From: Devosia sediminis
GTDB lineage: Bacteria; Pseudomonadota; Alphaproteobacteria; Rhizobiales; Devosiaceae
NCBI RefSeq assembly: GCF_016411825.1
Contig: NZ_JAEKMH010000002.1
Location: 806,001 to 870,000 of the forward strand
Length of the DNA: 64,000 bases
Direction of reading: 5' to 3'
A program made the translations under genes and the position numbers. Position 1 is the first letter of the stretch, and each line of letters opens with the position of its first letter. The notes beneath the pieces were generated by a model, which was given only the letters and a program-made list of their open reading frames with translations, had not been told where the DNA came from and made no database searches. Positions 32,570 through 43,317 of this stretch are shown piece by piece.

Positions 32570-33283
32570 CTAGGCAGCCTTCCGACCATAACGCTCGATG
32601 ACATCCGCGAGCGCCACATGTCCCTGCATCGCGCCTGATCCCACCGGCGTCTCGCCGGCTTCGACGGCCGTGGCGAAAATCACAGCCGGGTCAGCCTCCA
32701 GCCGCAGGCGAATGGTCGCCAGTTTTGGCCAGCGTCCTGGCTTGTCGATCTCGTGATAGTCGAGCCAGCGGGCGACCCCGATCAGCACGGCATCGGCAAG
32801 GCTCGGATGGTCGCCGGCAAGATAGGGCGTCTCGCCGATCATGGCTTCCAGCTTGTCATGCCGCTCGACGACTCCCGCCTTGCCGATTCGCTGCAACACC
32901 GAAATGGTGGCCGGGTCAGGTTCGTCCATTTCGAGCGCCGTCCAGAGCGGGCTGAACGCTCCTGTAAAGCCGGTATTGATAAAGCCCAGCATCTGCCACA
33001 TCCGATCGGCCTCGGCGCTTCTGGGCGCGAAGCTGATCTTGTGGTGCTCGTCGCGCGCCGCGAGCCAGGCGGCAATCGCCATGGTTTCGGTAACAGGGCG
33101 GCCATCGGCCGTGATCAGAGCCGGCGTTTCGTGCCGTCCATTGATGCGCGCATAACTGGGATCGCGCATCTCGCCCAGCATGTCGACGCGGCACAGCCGA
33201 TAAGGCTGCCCGAGCCATTCGAGCGCCGCGATGAGCCCCATGGAGCTGCCGGCCGGGTAGCCGTAGACAAGGATCGGTTCCAT
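32570..33283 (-). CDS. Glutathione S-transferase family protein
   Basis: A 237-residue GST-fold protein. The N-terminal thioredoxin-like domain starts ILVYGYPAGSSMGLIAALEWLG and contains RHETPALITADGRPVTETMAI, whose cis-Pro and Thr-Glu would bind glutathione. The C-terminal domain has YLAGDHPSLADAVLIGVARW. It is divergent from an HxlR-type regulator at 33388, which probably controls it, as expected for electrophile-responsive detoxification. Confidence 0.83.
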   Translation of the reverse strand: MEPILVYGYPAGSSMGLIAALEWLGQPYRLCRVDMLGEMRDPSYARINGRHETPALITADGRPVTETMAIAAWLAARDEHHKISFAPRSAEADRMWQMLGFINTGFTGAFSPLWTALEMDEPDPATISVLQRIGKAGVVERHDKLEAMIGETPYLAGDHPSLADAVLIGVARWLDYHEIDKPGRWPKLATIRLRLEADPAVIFATAVEAGETPVGSGAMQGHVALADVIERYGRKAA

Positions 33284-33351
33284 TGTTCATCCTTCGAGAT
33301 TTCCAGGTGTCGCTGCGCAGCGGGGTGGAACCTAACCCCCGCCATGCTTAA

Positions 33352-33375
33352 GTAAATTACGGACATTTTTGTAAC
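33352..33375. promoter_or_regulatory. Candidate HxlR operator
   Basis: GTAAATTAC at 33352-33360 is an imperfect palindrome and a further GTAAC follows at 33371. This AT-rich patch lies between the divergent GST and HxlR genes and stands out from the GC-rich surroundings. It overlaps where the HxlR promoter should be. Confidence 0.4.
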
Positions 33376-33387
33376 CAGGAGACGAGG

Positions 33388-33732
33388 ATGCAGACCGTCG
33401 TATCCGATTGCCCGATCGAGGACGTCATGCGCGTGCTGTCCGGCCGCTGGCCCGCGCTGCTGCTTTACTACCTCAAGGAGGGTACGAGGCGCTTCTCCGA
33501 CCTGCAGCGCGATAATCCCACCTTGTCGCACCGCATCCTGTCGCTGGAATTGCGCAAGCTCGAACAGGCCGGGCTCGTGGCGCGTACGGCCTTTCCCGGC
33601 TATCCGCTGCGCGTGGAATACGACCTGACGCCCGCCGGCGCCCAGTTGGTGCCGCTGATCGACGGCTTGGCGGACTGGTGGGAAGCGAGCGCCTCTCTCA
33701 GGGCCCGCCATGCCACAACCGCAGAGGTCTGA
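33388..33732 (+). CDS. HxlR-family transcriptional regulator
   Basis: A 114-residue winged-helix protein of the HxlR type: CPIEDVMRVLSGRWPALLLY, RFSDLQRDNPTLSHRILSLE and the wing PLRVEYDLTPAGAQLV. A Cys near the N-terminus (residue 8, DCPIED) is where many redox- or electrophile-sensing members keep their reactive thiol. A purine-rich AGGAGACGAGG stretch precedes the ATG. It is divergent from a GST gene. Confidence 0.87.
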   Translation: MQTVVSDCPIEDVMRVLSGRWPALLLYYLKEGTRRFSDLQRDNPTLSHRILSLELRKLEQAGLVARTAFPGYPLRVEYDLTPAGAQLVPLIDGLADWWEASASLRARHATTAEV

Positions 33733-33737
33733 TCGGG

Positions 33738-35123
33738 CTAGTGCACGCCCGGACCGGCCAGCAACTGGTGGCCGGCATTGCGGGGCAGCCGCAGAAACAG
33801 CAGCGTCGCGATGAAACCCACGGCGGCCACCACATAGAAGGCGATGTGGAAGTCCACCAGCGCCAATTCTTCGCCGCCGCGCAGCCGGTGCGCCAGCTCC
33901 AGCGTGCCGCCGCCCAGCGCCACGCCCATGGCAAACATGAGCTGGCCCCAGACCTGGCTCATCACATTGGCCTGGCCGGCATCCTTGTCCTCGATATCGG
34001 CGAAGGTGAAGGCGTTCGATCCGGTCCAGAACATTGATTGCCAGAAGCCGGTGAATACGAGGACGGCAAGGATCAGCGGAATGGGCGTCGACGGGTCATA
34101 AAAGCCCATGACCAGGATGCCCGCAGCACCGATAGCGGTTGAAACCACCAGCGGATACTTGAAGCCCCAATGGGCGAAGAACCAGTTGGCGACGAATTTT
34201 GCCGCTAGCGCGCCTATGGCCCCGGCAAAGGTCACCATGCCGCTTTCGAACGGCGACAGCCCGAAGGTTAGTTGCAACATCAGCGGAAACAGGAACGGCG
34301 TCGCGCCCTGGCCGAGGCGGAAGAACGTGCCGGCAACGATGGCGATGCGAAAGTTGCGCACCTTGAGCAGCCTGAGGTCGAGCAGCGGATATTCGGTGCC
34401 CAGCGCGTGGCGGGTGTAGAAATATCCGAGCCCGATGCCGACCGAGGCGGCGACGACGCCGATAACGGGGGGCAGGGCGGGCAGGCTCACCACCGAACAC
34501 CCGAAGGCGAACAGGGCGAAGGCGAGGCCCGCCAGCACGAACCCCTTGCCGTCGATGTCGCGGGGCCGATTGCGGGTGTCGTTGGGCAGCACGAAGCCAA
34601 CCAGCACGATCCCCAGAATGCCGATCGGCACGTTGATGATGAAGATCCAGTGCCAGGAGAAATAGGTGGTCAGGAACCCGCCGAAGGGCGGGCCGACGAT
34701 CGGGCCGATCAGAGCCGGAATGGTCAGCCAGGCCATGGCATCCACGAGTTGGTGCCGGGGCGTCATCCGCACCAGCACGAGACGCGCCACGGGTCCCATC
34801 ATCGCGCCACCCATGCCCTGGACGAAGCGCGCGCCCACGAATTGGGCTAGCGACCCGGAAAAGGCACACGCGATCGACCCGATCATGAACACCAGCATGG
34901 CCACGCGGAAGACGCGCCGTGCGCCGAACCGGTCCGCCATCCAGCTCGAAATGGGGATGAAAATGGCCAGCGCCACGAGGTAGGCGGTGAGCGCCAACTT
35001 CAGCGAAATGGGGTCAGTGCCGATATCCGCGGCGATGGCGGCCAGCGACGTCGCGATCACCGTCGAGTCCATGTTCTCCATGAACAGTGCGGTGGCGAGG
35101 ATGAGAGGCATTGTACGCGACAC
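33738..35123 (-). CDS. MFS drug-type exporter, DHA2 family, copy A
   Basis: A 461-residue transporter with 12-14 membrane segments. The DHA2 hallmarks are present: ENMDSTVIATSLAAIAADIG in segment 1, WMADRFGARRVF in the first cytoplasmic loop and PALIGPIVGPPFGGFLTTYF (antiporter motif C). It probably expels organic compounds using the proton gradient. A GTG start at 35123 lies only two bases after the stop of copy B, so the two are co-transcribed. Copy A and copy B are clearly paralogous through their full length. Confidence 0.87.
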   Translation of the reverse strand: MSRTMPLILATALFMENMDSTVIATSLAAIAADIGTDPISLKLALTAYLVALAIFIPISSWMADRFGARRVFRVAMLVFMIGSIACAFSGSLAQFVGARFVQGMGGAMMGPVARLVLVRMTPRHQLVDAMAWLTIPALIGPIVGPPFGGFLTTYFSWHWIFIINVPIGILGIVLVGFVLPNDTRNRPRDIDGKGFVLAGLAFALFAFGCSVVSLPALPPVIGVVAASVGIGLGYFYTRHALGTEYPLLDLRLLKVRNFRIAIVAGTFFRLGQGATPFLFPLMLQLTFGLSPFESGMVTFAGAIGALAAKFVANWFFAHWGFKYPLVVSTAIGAAGILVMGFYDPSTPIPLILAVLVFTGFWQSMFWTGSNAFTFADIEDKDAGQANVMSQVWGQLMFAMGVALGGGTLELAHRLRGGEELALVDFHIAFYVVAAVGFIATLLFLRLPRNAGHQLLAGPGVH

Positions 35124-35125
35124 GT

Positions 35126-36538
35126 TCAGCTCGACCCGGGACCGGGCCGCTCACTTCTGGCAATGGCCTTGTGGCCGGAAACATTGCTGCCCGCATCATG
35201 CGGCAGGCGGAAATAGACGATTCCGGCAAGGGCGCTCATGCCCCCGACGGTGAAAAAGGCAATCTGAAAATTGAGCAGCGTCAGGTGGCCGCCGCTGAAG
35301 ACGCTGGAGAGTTCAAGAATGGCCCCTGCCACCGCAACGCCAAAGGCCACCGACAGTTGCTGTGCCACGGCCACGATTGCGGTCGCCTGGCTCGCTTCCT
35401 CGTCGGAAACGTCGGCATAGCCGATGGCATTGGAGCCGGTGAAAAAGAGCGAGCGCAGCACGCCGCCGGCCAGTAGCACCAGCATCATGATCGGGGCAGG
35501 GGTCGTGGCCGTAAAAAGCCCCTGCGCCGCGATCAGGGCCCCGCCGAACACCGCGGCAAAGCCCAGCACGCGCGGAAAACCGAAACGGGCAAAGATCTTC
35601 TCGACCACGAACTTGCTGATGATGGCGCCGATGGCGGCAATGAATGTAATGGCGCCGGATTGGAATGGATTGAGGCCGAAGGCGAGCTGCAGCATCAGCG
35701 GCAAGAGGAACGGCATGGCGCCGACCCCGATGCGGAAAAACGAGCCGCCGGTGATCGATGCGCGGAACAGCGGATGCCGGAACAGTTTGGGGTCGAGCAG
35801 GGGATACTTGGTCTTCCGCGCATGCAGCAGGTAGAGCACCGCCGCTGTCACCCCCACGGCCAGTGTCAGGTAGCCATAAATGATTGGCAGCGCCGGCAGG
35901 CTGATGACCGAAAGGCCGAAGACCGAGCCGGAAAAGGCCACCGCGGCGATGAAGAAGCCGACAATGTCCACGGGCCGAGGCGTCCGCTCGTCCGGCACCT
36001 TGAGATAGATGCTCGACAGGATGATGCCGGCAACGCCGATGGGGATGTTGATCCAGAAGATCCAGTGCCAGGAAAGATAGGTCGTGAGGAACCCGCCAAT
36101 CAGCGGCCCGGTCACCGGCGCCACAAGGGCCGGTATGGTCAGCCAGGCCATGGCCGCCACCAGCTCGTTGCGCGGCGTCGAGCGCACCAGCAAGAGGCGC
36201 CCCACCGGCGTCATCATCGACGAACCGATGCCCTGGAAAAAGCGTGAGGCCACGAAGGTTTCGAGCGAAAAGGCAAAGGAACAGGCGAGCGATCCAAGCA
36301 TGAACACGAAGATCGCCAGCCGAAAGATGTTCTTGGCCCCGAACCGGTCCGCCATCCAGCCGCTGATCGGGATGAAAATGGCGAGCGCCACGAAATAGGC
36401 CGTAAGCGCGAGCTTCAGCGCGATCGGTTCTGTTCCGATGTCGGCCGCGATGGCGGGCAGCGATGTGGCGATGACGGTCGAATCCATCTGTTCCATGAAC
36501 AGGGCGACCGCCAGGATGAGCGGGGTAACGCGGATCAC
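35126..36538 (-). CDS. MFS drug-type exporter, DHA2 family, copy B
   Basis: A 470-residue DHA2 exporter with EQMDSTVIATSLPAIAADIG, WMADRFGAKNIF and PALVAPVTGPLIGGFLTTYL. The GTG start lacks an obvious ribosome binding site. It is the first gene of the pair. A C-terminal tail of about 20 residues (SGHKAIARSERPGPGSS) is not shared with copy A. No regulator gene is adjacent; the nearest is the HxlR gene on the far side of copy A. Confidence 0.87.
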   Translation of the reverse strand: MIRVTPLILAVALFMEQMDSTVIATSLPAIAADIGTEPIALKLALTAYFVALAIFIPISGWMADRFGAKNIFRLAIFVFMLGSLACSFAFSLETFVASRFFQGIGSSMMTPVGRLLLVRSTPRNELVAAMAWLTIPALVAPVTGPLIGGFLTTYLSWHWIFWINIPIGVAGIILSSIYLKVPDERTPRPVDIVGFFIAAVAFSGSVFGLSVISLPALPIIYGYLTLAVGVTAAVLYLLHARKTKYPLLDPKLFRHPLFRASITGGSFFRIGVGAMPFLLPLMLQLAFGLNPFQSGAITFIAAIGAIISKFVVEKIFARFGFPRVLGFAAVFGGALIAAQGLFTATTPAPIMMLVLLAGGVLRSLFFTGSNAIGYADVSDEEASQATAIVAVAQQLSVAFGVAVAGAILELSSVFSGGHLTLLNFQIAFFTVGGMSALAGIVYFRLPHDAGSNVSGHKAIARSERPGPGSS

Positions 36539-36648
36539 GGGAGAATGACCGGTTGAATCGGGGACGCCGCGAATGCGACGCCGACACTATGGGCCGCCCA
36601 GCCGGGTCCGCCTAGTCGTAAAATGCGCTATCTTGTATGGAAGTGCGG

Positions 36649-37176
36649 TTACCAACGCGACGTCAGCGCCTTGCAGACCTTCGCATCGGCCACATGCAGC
36701 AGGAATTGCTTGTCGTCGAGGCCAGGTTCGATCGGAAAGCTGGCTTCCTCGCCATCGCTGCCGCATTCGCTTTCCATGCGAATGTAACCATAGGCCTCGA
36801 GATCGGCGAGCACCGAGCCGCCGTCGCGCAGCTCCAGCGCCAGTCCGCCCCCGTCGCAATCGACGCCGCAGCGCACCTCGCCCTCATAGGCCGAGCATCC
36901 ACCGCTGGTCGTGCCATCCGTCCCATCGCGCAGGGTGGCGTCGAGCCCGAACACATACATGCCCTCGTCGGCGCCCTCGAACAGCTTGTGGGCCATGGCC
37001 AGGGTCATCTGGGTGACCTTCTGGTCAGGGTGGGACGCCAGGTGCGCTTCGTCGTAGACGCGCTGCCAGCAGGCCGTGGCGCCATCCTCGGCGGGCAGAA
37101 AATCGCTGAGCTCCGCGGCCACCACGCTGGCGGCCGACAGAGCCATCATGCCGACGACAAAACCCTTCAGGCGCAT
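36649..37176 (-). CDS. Secreted hypothetical protein with many cysteines
   Basis: A 175-residue periplasmic protein with a signal peptide (FVVGMMALSAASVVAAE). The mature part has paired cysteines (SGGCSAYEGEVRCGVDCDGG, ESECGS, AKVCKAL) that could form disulphides. I recognise no family. Two in-frame ATGs exist; 37176 is chosen because GGGGAG is seven bases before it but only one base before the first. It is divergent from guaB. Confidence 0.6.
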   Translation of the reverse strand: MRLKGFVVGMMALSAASVVAAELSDFLPAEDGATACWQRVYDEAHLASHPDQKVTQMTLAMAHKLFEGADEGMYVFGLDATLRDGTDGTTSGGCSAYEGEVRCGVDCDGGGLALELRDGGSVLADLEAYGYIRMESECGSDGEEASFPIEPGLDDKQFLLHVADAKVCKALTSRW

Positions 37177-37227
37177 TTGCATCTCCCCTGCATTGCGTGC
37201 AGATCATGCCGGAATTCCGGGCACTAG

Positions 37228-38844
<1,617 letters not shown>

Positions 38845-38904
38845 CGCACTTCTCCCCTGCAACGTCCGGCCCCAGGCCGGCGTTGTGGGCTGGTGGAGGA
38901 GCAA

Positions 38905-39117
38905 ATGAGCGAAAGCCATTATATAGTCAGCCTGCGCGACGGAGCCTGGCAACATGCCAATCGCGGGACCACGTCAGCGCCGTTCAAGAGCCGCGATGCC
39001 GCGATCCAGGCAGCCATAGACGACGCCAGGGAATCCGGCGATCCGGCCGCCGAGGTCATTGTGCAGGACCCGGAAACGACGGCCGAGACCGTCTGGCGAT
39101 CCGGCCAGGACAACTAA
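38905..39117 (+). CDS. DUF2188-like small protein
   Basis: A 70-residue protein, ESHYIVSLRDGAWQHANRG and FKSRDAAIQAAIDDARE, matching the usual pattern of DUF2188: a short beta-strand pair with a conserved Trp followed by a helix. The function is unknown. GGAGGAG is five bases before the ATG. It lies 60 bases after guaB on the same strand. Confidence 0.65.
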   Translation: MSESHYIVSLRDGAWQHANRGTTSAPFKSRDAAIQAAIDDARESGDPAAEVIVQDPETTAETVWRSGQDN

Positions 39118-39179
39118 CGAAGCCCGACGGCGTCCCTGCGGCGTTGGCGCTTGAAACCTCTCTGCTGCCAGGAGCCGCC

Positions 39180-39614
39180 ATGCCCCTTGTCGACAAGCTG
39201 CTGATCCTGGCCATTGGCGCCCAGGTCTTTTTGGCCATTGCCATTCTCGTCCTCATGGGCCGCGAGCGGGTGCCGCGCGTCATGTCTGGCGAGATTCCGG
39301 TGGCCGACATCGCGGTCGAGCGCAGCGGCTATCCCCTGAAGGCCCGGCTGCTCTCCAACAGCTTCGACAACCAGTTCCAGTTGCCGGTGCTCTTCTTCGT
39401 CGGCGCGCTACTGCTCCTGCAATTGGGATTTGTCTCCTGGGTCGATGTTCTCCTCGCCTGGCTCTTCGTGGCCCTGCGCATCGCCCACGCCGCCATTCAC
39501 GTCACGTCCAACGACGTGCCGCGCCGGTTCGCCGCCTATTCGGCCGGCCTTGCAGTGCTGACCCTATTCTGGCTATGGCTCCTCATTCGTATCCTTCTCG
39601 TTCCGAGTGCCTGA
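39180..39614 (+). CDS. MAPEG-family membrane protein
   Basis: A 144-residue protein with four hydrophobic segments and the MAPEG pattern: RLLSNSFDNQFQLPVLFF, then LLAWLFVALRIAHAAIHVTS, where the Arg, Asn/His positions suit a glutathione-dependent or eicosanoid-like membrane enzyme. Bacterial members are mostly uncharacterised. It is followed three bases later by the rRNA methyltransferase gene. Confidence 0.8.
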   Translation: MPLVDKLLILAIGAQVFLAIAILVLMGRERVPRVMSGEIPVADIAVERSGYPLKARLLSNSFDNQFQLPVLFFVGALLLLQLGFVSWVDVLLAWLFVALRIAHAAIHVTSNDVPRRFAAYSAGLAVLTLFWLWLLIRILLVPSA

Positions 39615-39617
39615 TCC

Positions 39618-40904
39618 ATGCGCCTACCCGGCCGACTTGCCGCCGCCATTGAAGTTCTGACCGATGTGGAAACGCGGCATCGCCCCGTTTCTGAAGCGCT
39701 CAAGGCCTGGGGCATCAACAACCGCTTCGCCGGGGCCGGCGATCGCGCGGCCATCGGTAATCTGGTCTACGACGCGCTGCGCCGCCGGACCTCCCATGCT
39801 GCCGCCATGGGCAGCGACAGCCCGCGCGCCCTGGTGCTGGCCGTCGCCATGCGCGACTGGGGCGAGACGTCAGAAAGCCTCAATGCCGCCTTCGCCGCGG
39901 ACACGCACGCCCCCGCCGCCCTGAGCGACGACGAAGCTGCCGGTGCGACTGCCGATCTCTCCACGGCATCCCCCATTGCTCAGTCCGACTTTCCCGAGTG
40001 GTTGGCGCCCTCGCTCGAGCGCGCCTTCGGCGCCGATTGGATTGCCGAGGGTCGCGCCATGGCCGGTCGCCCATCGCTCGACTTGCGCGTCAACGCGCTC
40101 AAGGCCACGCCCGAAAAGGTCATGAAGTCGCTGGCCCGCTTTTCGCCTCAGCCCGCCGCCATTGCCCCCTTCGGCATCACCATGCCATCCGGCCCGCGCG
40201 ACGCGCGCACCCCCAACGTCACCACCGACGAGGGCTATCAGAAGGGCTGGTTCGAGGTGCAGGACCAGGGCAGCCAGATCGTCGCAGCGCTGGCCGGCGC
40301 CCGCGAGGGCGAGCAGGTGCTCGATCTCTGCGCCGGGGCAGGGGGCAAGACCCTCGCTCTCGCCGCCACCATGGGCAACAAGGGCCAGATCTTCGCCCAT
40401 GACAGCGACCGCTCGCGTCTCGCACCCATTTATGATCGCCTCAAGCGCAACGGCGTTCGCAATGCCCAGGTCCGCTCGCCCAATCCGGGCGCTCTCGACG
40501 ATCTCGTTGGAAAACTCGACCGCGTCGTCGTCGATGCGCCCTGTACCGGCACCGGCACCTGGCGTCGCCGTCCCGATACCAAGTGGAAGCTGACGCCGGA
40601 GCTTCTGGCCCAGCGCCAGTCCGAACAGGCGGCTCTGCTGGTCGAAGCCGCGCGCTATCTCAAGCCTGGCGGGACGCTGGTCTACATTACCTGCTCGATC
40701 CTGCCGGAAGAAAACGACGACCAGATTGCCGCCTTCCTCAAGGCAAACCCCGGCTTTGAAACTATCGATATGGCCAAGGCCTGGCGCCAGGCGCTGATCA
40801 CCGACATTCCTCCCGGCCTCGTAACCTCCGGCGGCGGCATCTGCCTCACCCCGCGCCGCACCAATACGGACGGCTTCTACTGCCACCTGTTGCGAAAGGT
40901 GTGA
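39618..40904 (+). CDS. RsmB-family 16S rRNA cytosine-C5 methyltransferase
   Basis: A 428-residue SAM-dependent RNA methyltransferase of the RsmB/Nol1/Nop2/Sun family. An N-terminal NusB-like region (RHRPVSEALKAWGINNRF) precedes the catalytic domain, with LDLCAGAGGKTLAL for SAM, VVVDAPCTGTGTWRR with one catalytic Cys and ITCSILPEEND with the second. It would methylate a cytosine of 16S rRNA; the exact position cannot be read from sequence. Confidence 0.88.
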   Translation: MRLPGRLAAAIEVLTDVETRHRPVSEALKAWGINNRFAGAGDRAAIGNLVYDALRRRTSHAAAMGSDSPRALVLAVAMRDWGETSESLNAAFAADTHAPAALSDDEAAGATADLSTASPIAQSDFPEWLAPSLERAFGADWIAEGRAMAGRPSLDLRVNALKATPEKVMKSLARFSPQPAAIAPFGITMPSGPRDARTPNVTTDEGYQKGWFEVQDQGSQIVAALAGAREGEQVLDLCAGAGGKTLALAATMGNKGQIFAHDSDRSRLAPIYDRLKRNGVRNAQVRSPNPGALDDLVGKLDRVVVDAPCTGTGTWRRRPDTKWKLTPELLAQRQSEQAALLVEAARYLKPGGTLVYITCSILPEENDDQIAAFLKANPGFETIDMAKAWRQALITDIPPGLVTSGGGICLTPRRTNTDGFYCHLLRKV

Positions 40905-40982
40905 TCGTCATCTCCCGAAGGTGAACCACTCCGCCTCCCCTCACGTTCTCCATGCAACACGCTGTTGAACCGGAGACACGTC

Positions 40983-41465
40983 ATGTCCGCCGCCACCTCG
41001 GAATACCGCACCCCCCAATCCTGGATCATCCTCGCCGTCTTCCTGGCCCTTGTGGTCGGTGTCGGTGCCCTCATCGGCACCCAGACCCAGCCGGGCGCCT
41101 GGTACGCCGACCTGCAGAAACCACCGCTCAATCCCCCCAACTGGGTGTTTGGCCCGGTCTGGTTCACCCTCTATGTGCTGATCGCCATCGCCGGCTGGCG
41201 GATCTGGATGGACGATCCGAAGTCCACCGCCATGAAGTTCTGGGGCGCCCAGATGCTCCTCAACTGGGCCTGGTCGCCAGTCTGGTTCGGTGCCAACATG
41301 CCCTGGCTCGCTTTCGCGATCATCGTCGCCATGTGGCTCAGCATTGTCGGGTTCATCATGACCGCGCGGCATCGCGATCCGCTCGCGGCATGGCTCTTCG
41401 TGCCCTACCTGGCCTGGGTGAGCTTCGCCACCTACCTCAACCTGTCGATCGCCTTGCTCAACTAG
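40983..41465 (+). CDS. tspO: TspO/MBR-family membrane protein
   Basis: A 160-residue protein with five membrane segments and TspO motifs: ADLQKPPLNPPNWVFGPVW in the first loop and LLNWAWSPVWFGANMP. TspO homologues bind porphyrins and related ligands in the membrane and modulate tetrapyrrole and stress responses. The ATG at 40983 follows GGAGA. It lies 79 bases downstream of the methyltransferase gene and 82 bases upstream of guaA. Confidence 0.9.
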   Translation: MSAATSEYRTPQSWIILAVFLALVVGVGALIGTQTQPGAWYADLQKPPLNPPNWVFGPVWFTLYVLIAIAGWRIWMDDPKSTAMKFWGAQMLLNWAWSPVWFGANMPWLAFAIIVAMWLSIVGFIMTARHRDPLAAWLFVPYLAWVSFATYLNLSIALLN

Positions 41466-41526
41466 GCTCGCCGGCCCCGCAAATCTGCATGGCTAGCCCC
41501 TCAAGGCCGTGCTTGCGTTAATCCTG

Positions 41527-41548
41527 TGGCGAGGCTAAAGCCTCGCCA
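41527..41548 (+). promoter_or_regulatory. Perfect hairpin covering the guaA start codon
   Basis: TGGCGAGGCT at 41527-41536 is a perfect 10-bp complement of AGCCTCGCCA at 41539-41548, whose final A is the first base of the guaA ATG. The only purine-rich ribosome-site candidate (GGCGAGG) lies inside the left arm. The structure should block initiation unless opened. No T run follows, so it is not a terminator. Confidence 0.65.
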
Positions 41549-43119
41549 TGCAGCACCCAGACACCGCCCCCCGCAACGACACCATCCTGATCGTCGACTT
41601 CGGCTCGCAGGTCACGCAATTGATCGCGCGGCGCATCCGAGAAACCGGCGTCTATTGCGAAATCCACCCGTTCCAGTCAGCGGGCGCCGCCATGGTCGCG
41701 CTCAACCCCAAGGGCGTCGTGCTGTCGGGAAGCCCGGCTTCGACGCTGGATGAGAATGCCCCGACCATCGATCCGGCCATTCTTGCTGCCAATGTTCCGA
41801 TTCTCGGCATCTGCTACGGCCAGCAGGCGCTCTGCATGGCGCTCGGCGGCAAGGTGGAAGCCGGCCATCATCGCGAATTCGGCCGCGCCGAAGTCACGGT
41901 GCAGAAGCCTGCCGCGCTGTTCGAAGGCATCTGGGATGTCGGCACCGACCACCAGGTCTGGATGAGCCATGGCGACCGTGTCGTCGCTCTGCCCGAAGGC
42001 TTTGAAGTCGTGGGCACCTCGCCTAATGCTCCCTTCGCCATGATCGCCAACGAGGCGCGCCGCATCTGGGCTGTGCAGTTCCATCCGGAAGTCGTGCACA
42101 CGCCCGATGGTGCCAAGCTCTACGCCAATTTCGTGCACCATATCTGCGGCATTGCCAGCAACTGGACCATGTCGGCCTATCGCCAGAAGATGATCGAGAA
42201 GATCCGCGAGCAGGTCGGTACCGGCCGCGTCATCTGCGGTCTTTCTGGCGGCGTCGACTCATCCGTGGCCGCCGTGCTGATCCACGAGGCTATCGGCGAC
42301 CAGCTCACCTGCATCTATGTCGATCACGGCCTGATGCGCCTCAATGAGAGCGAACAGGTCGTGACCATGTTCCGCGATCAGTTCAACATCCCGCTGGTCC
42401 ATGTCGATGCGGCCAAGCTCTTCCTTGGTGAGCTCGAAGGCCAGTCCGATCCGGAAACCAAGCGCAAGATCATCGGGCGCCTTTTCATCGAAGTCTTCGA
42501 GGCCGAGGCCAAGAAGCTCGGCGGCGCCGATTTCCTTGCCCAAGGCACGCTGTACCCCGACGTCATCGAAAGCGTGTCCTTCACCGGCGGCCCCTCCGTC
42601 ACCATCAAGAGCCATCACAATGTCGGTGGCTTGCCCGAGCGCATGAACATGAAGCTCGTCGAGCCGCTGCGCGAGCTCTTCAAGGACGAAGTCCGGGCCC
42701 TCGGCCGCGAGCTGGGCATCCCCGAGAGCTTCATCGGCCGCCATCCCTTCCCGGGCCCCGGGCTCGCCATCCGCTGCCCGGGCGGCATCACGCCCGAAAA
42801 GCTCGATATTCTACGCCAGGCCGACGCCATCTATCTCGACGAAATCCGCAAGTCTGGCCAGTACGACAAGATCTGGCAGGCCTTCGCCGTGCTGCTGCCG
42901 GTCCAGACCGTCGGCGTCATGGGCGATGGCCGCACCTACGAATTCGTCTGCGCCCTGCGCGCCGTCACCTCGGTCGACGGCATGACCGCCGATTTCTATC
43001 AGTTCGACATGAACTTCCTTGGGCGTACGGCAACCCGCATCATCAACGAAGTCCGCGGTATCAACCGCGTGGTCTACGACGTGACATCGAAGCCCCCCGG
43101 GACGATTGAGTGGGAGTGA
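41548..43119 (+). CDS. guaA: GMP synthase (glutamine-hydrolysing)
   Basis: A 523-residue enzyme converting XMP to GMP with glutamine and ATP. The glutamine amidotransferase domain (about 1-205) has the nucleophile Cys in [10 protein letters not shown] and His/Glu in [10 protein letters not shown]. The ATP pyrophosphatase domain has [12 protein letters not shown], and the C-terminal dimerisation part ends KPPGTIEWE. The length is normal for the family. The start codon is the closing end of a perfect hairpin. Confidence 0.95.
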   Translation: MQHPDTAPRNDTILIVDFGSQVTQLIARRIRETGVYCEIHPFQSAGAAMVALNPKGVVLSGSPASTLDENAPTIDPAILAANVPILGICYGQQALCMALGGKVEAGHHREFGRAEVTVQKPAALFEGIWDVGTDHQVWMSHGDRVVALPEGFEVVGTSPNAPFAMIANEARRIWAVQFHPEVVHTPDGAKLYANFVHHICGIASNWTMSAYRQKMIEKIREQVGTGRVICGLSGGVDSSVAAVLIHEAIGDQLTCIYVDHGLMRLNESEQVVTMFRDQFNIPLVHVDAAKLFLGELEGQSDPETKRKIIGRLFIEVFEAEAKKLGGADFLAQGTLYPDVIESVSFTGGPSVTIKSHHNVGGLPERMNMKLVEPLRELFKDEVRALGRELGIPESFIGRHPFPGPGLAIRCPGGITPEKLDILRQADAIYLDEIRKSGQYDKIWQAFAVLLPVQTVGVMGDGRTYEFVCALRAVTSVDGMTADFYQFDMNFLGRTATRIINEVRGINRVVYDVTSKPPGTIEWE

Positions 43120-43143
43120 GAGGCGACCGGCCCTAAGCCGGCC

Positions 43144-43166
43144 AAATCGCTCCGGTGGAGCGATTT
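43144..43166. repeat. Palindrome downstream of guaA
   Basis: AAATCGCTCC and GGAGCGATTT form a perfect 10-bp inverted repeat with a GGT loop, 25 bases after the guaA stop. No T run follows. It looks like a REP-type element or an mRNA end-protecting hairpin. Confidence 0.5.
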
Positions 43167-43233
43167 GAGCCTCGAACGCCTGAGAGCTATGCTCGAAGGG
43201 CCCGGGTTCGCCACTCGCACGTTGCCTTACTCC

Positions 43234-43258
43234 CCGGCTCGCTCAGGCGAGCCGGTTT
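43234..43258 (+). terminator. Probable terminator of guaA
   Basis: CCGGCTCGC at 43234-43242 pairs perfectly with GCGAGCCGG at 43247-43255, followed by only TTT. It is the second hairpin in the 200-bp gap before the TPR gene and the better terminator candidate of the two. Confidence 0.5.
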
Positions 43259-43317
43259 GCATTCCGGGGGCCGCGTGATAATGGTCCCGCTCAACTTCTT
43301 TCGACCCTAGGCCGGCC

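Noticed and set aside
43144..43166. Terminator call for the first hairpin after guaA
   Set aside because: Perfect stem but no T run on either strand; kept as a repeat only.
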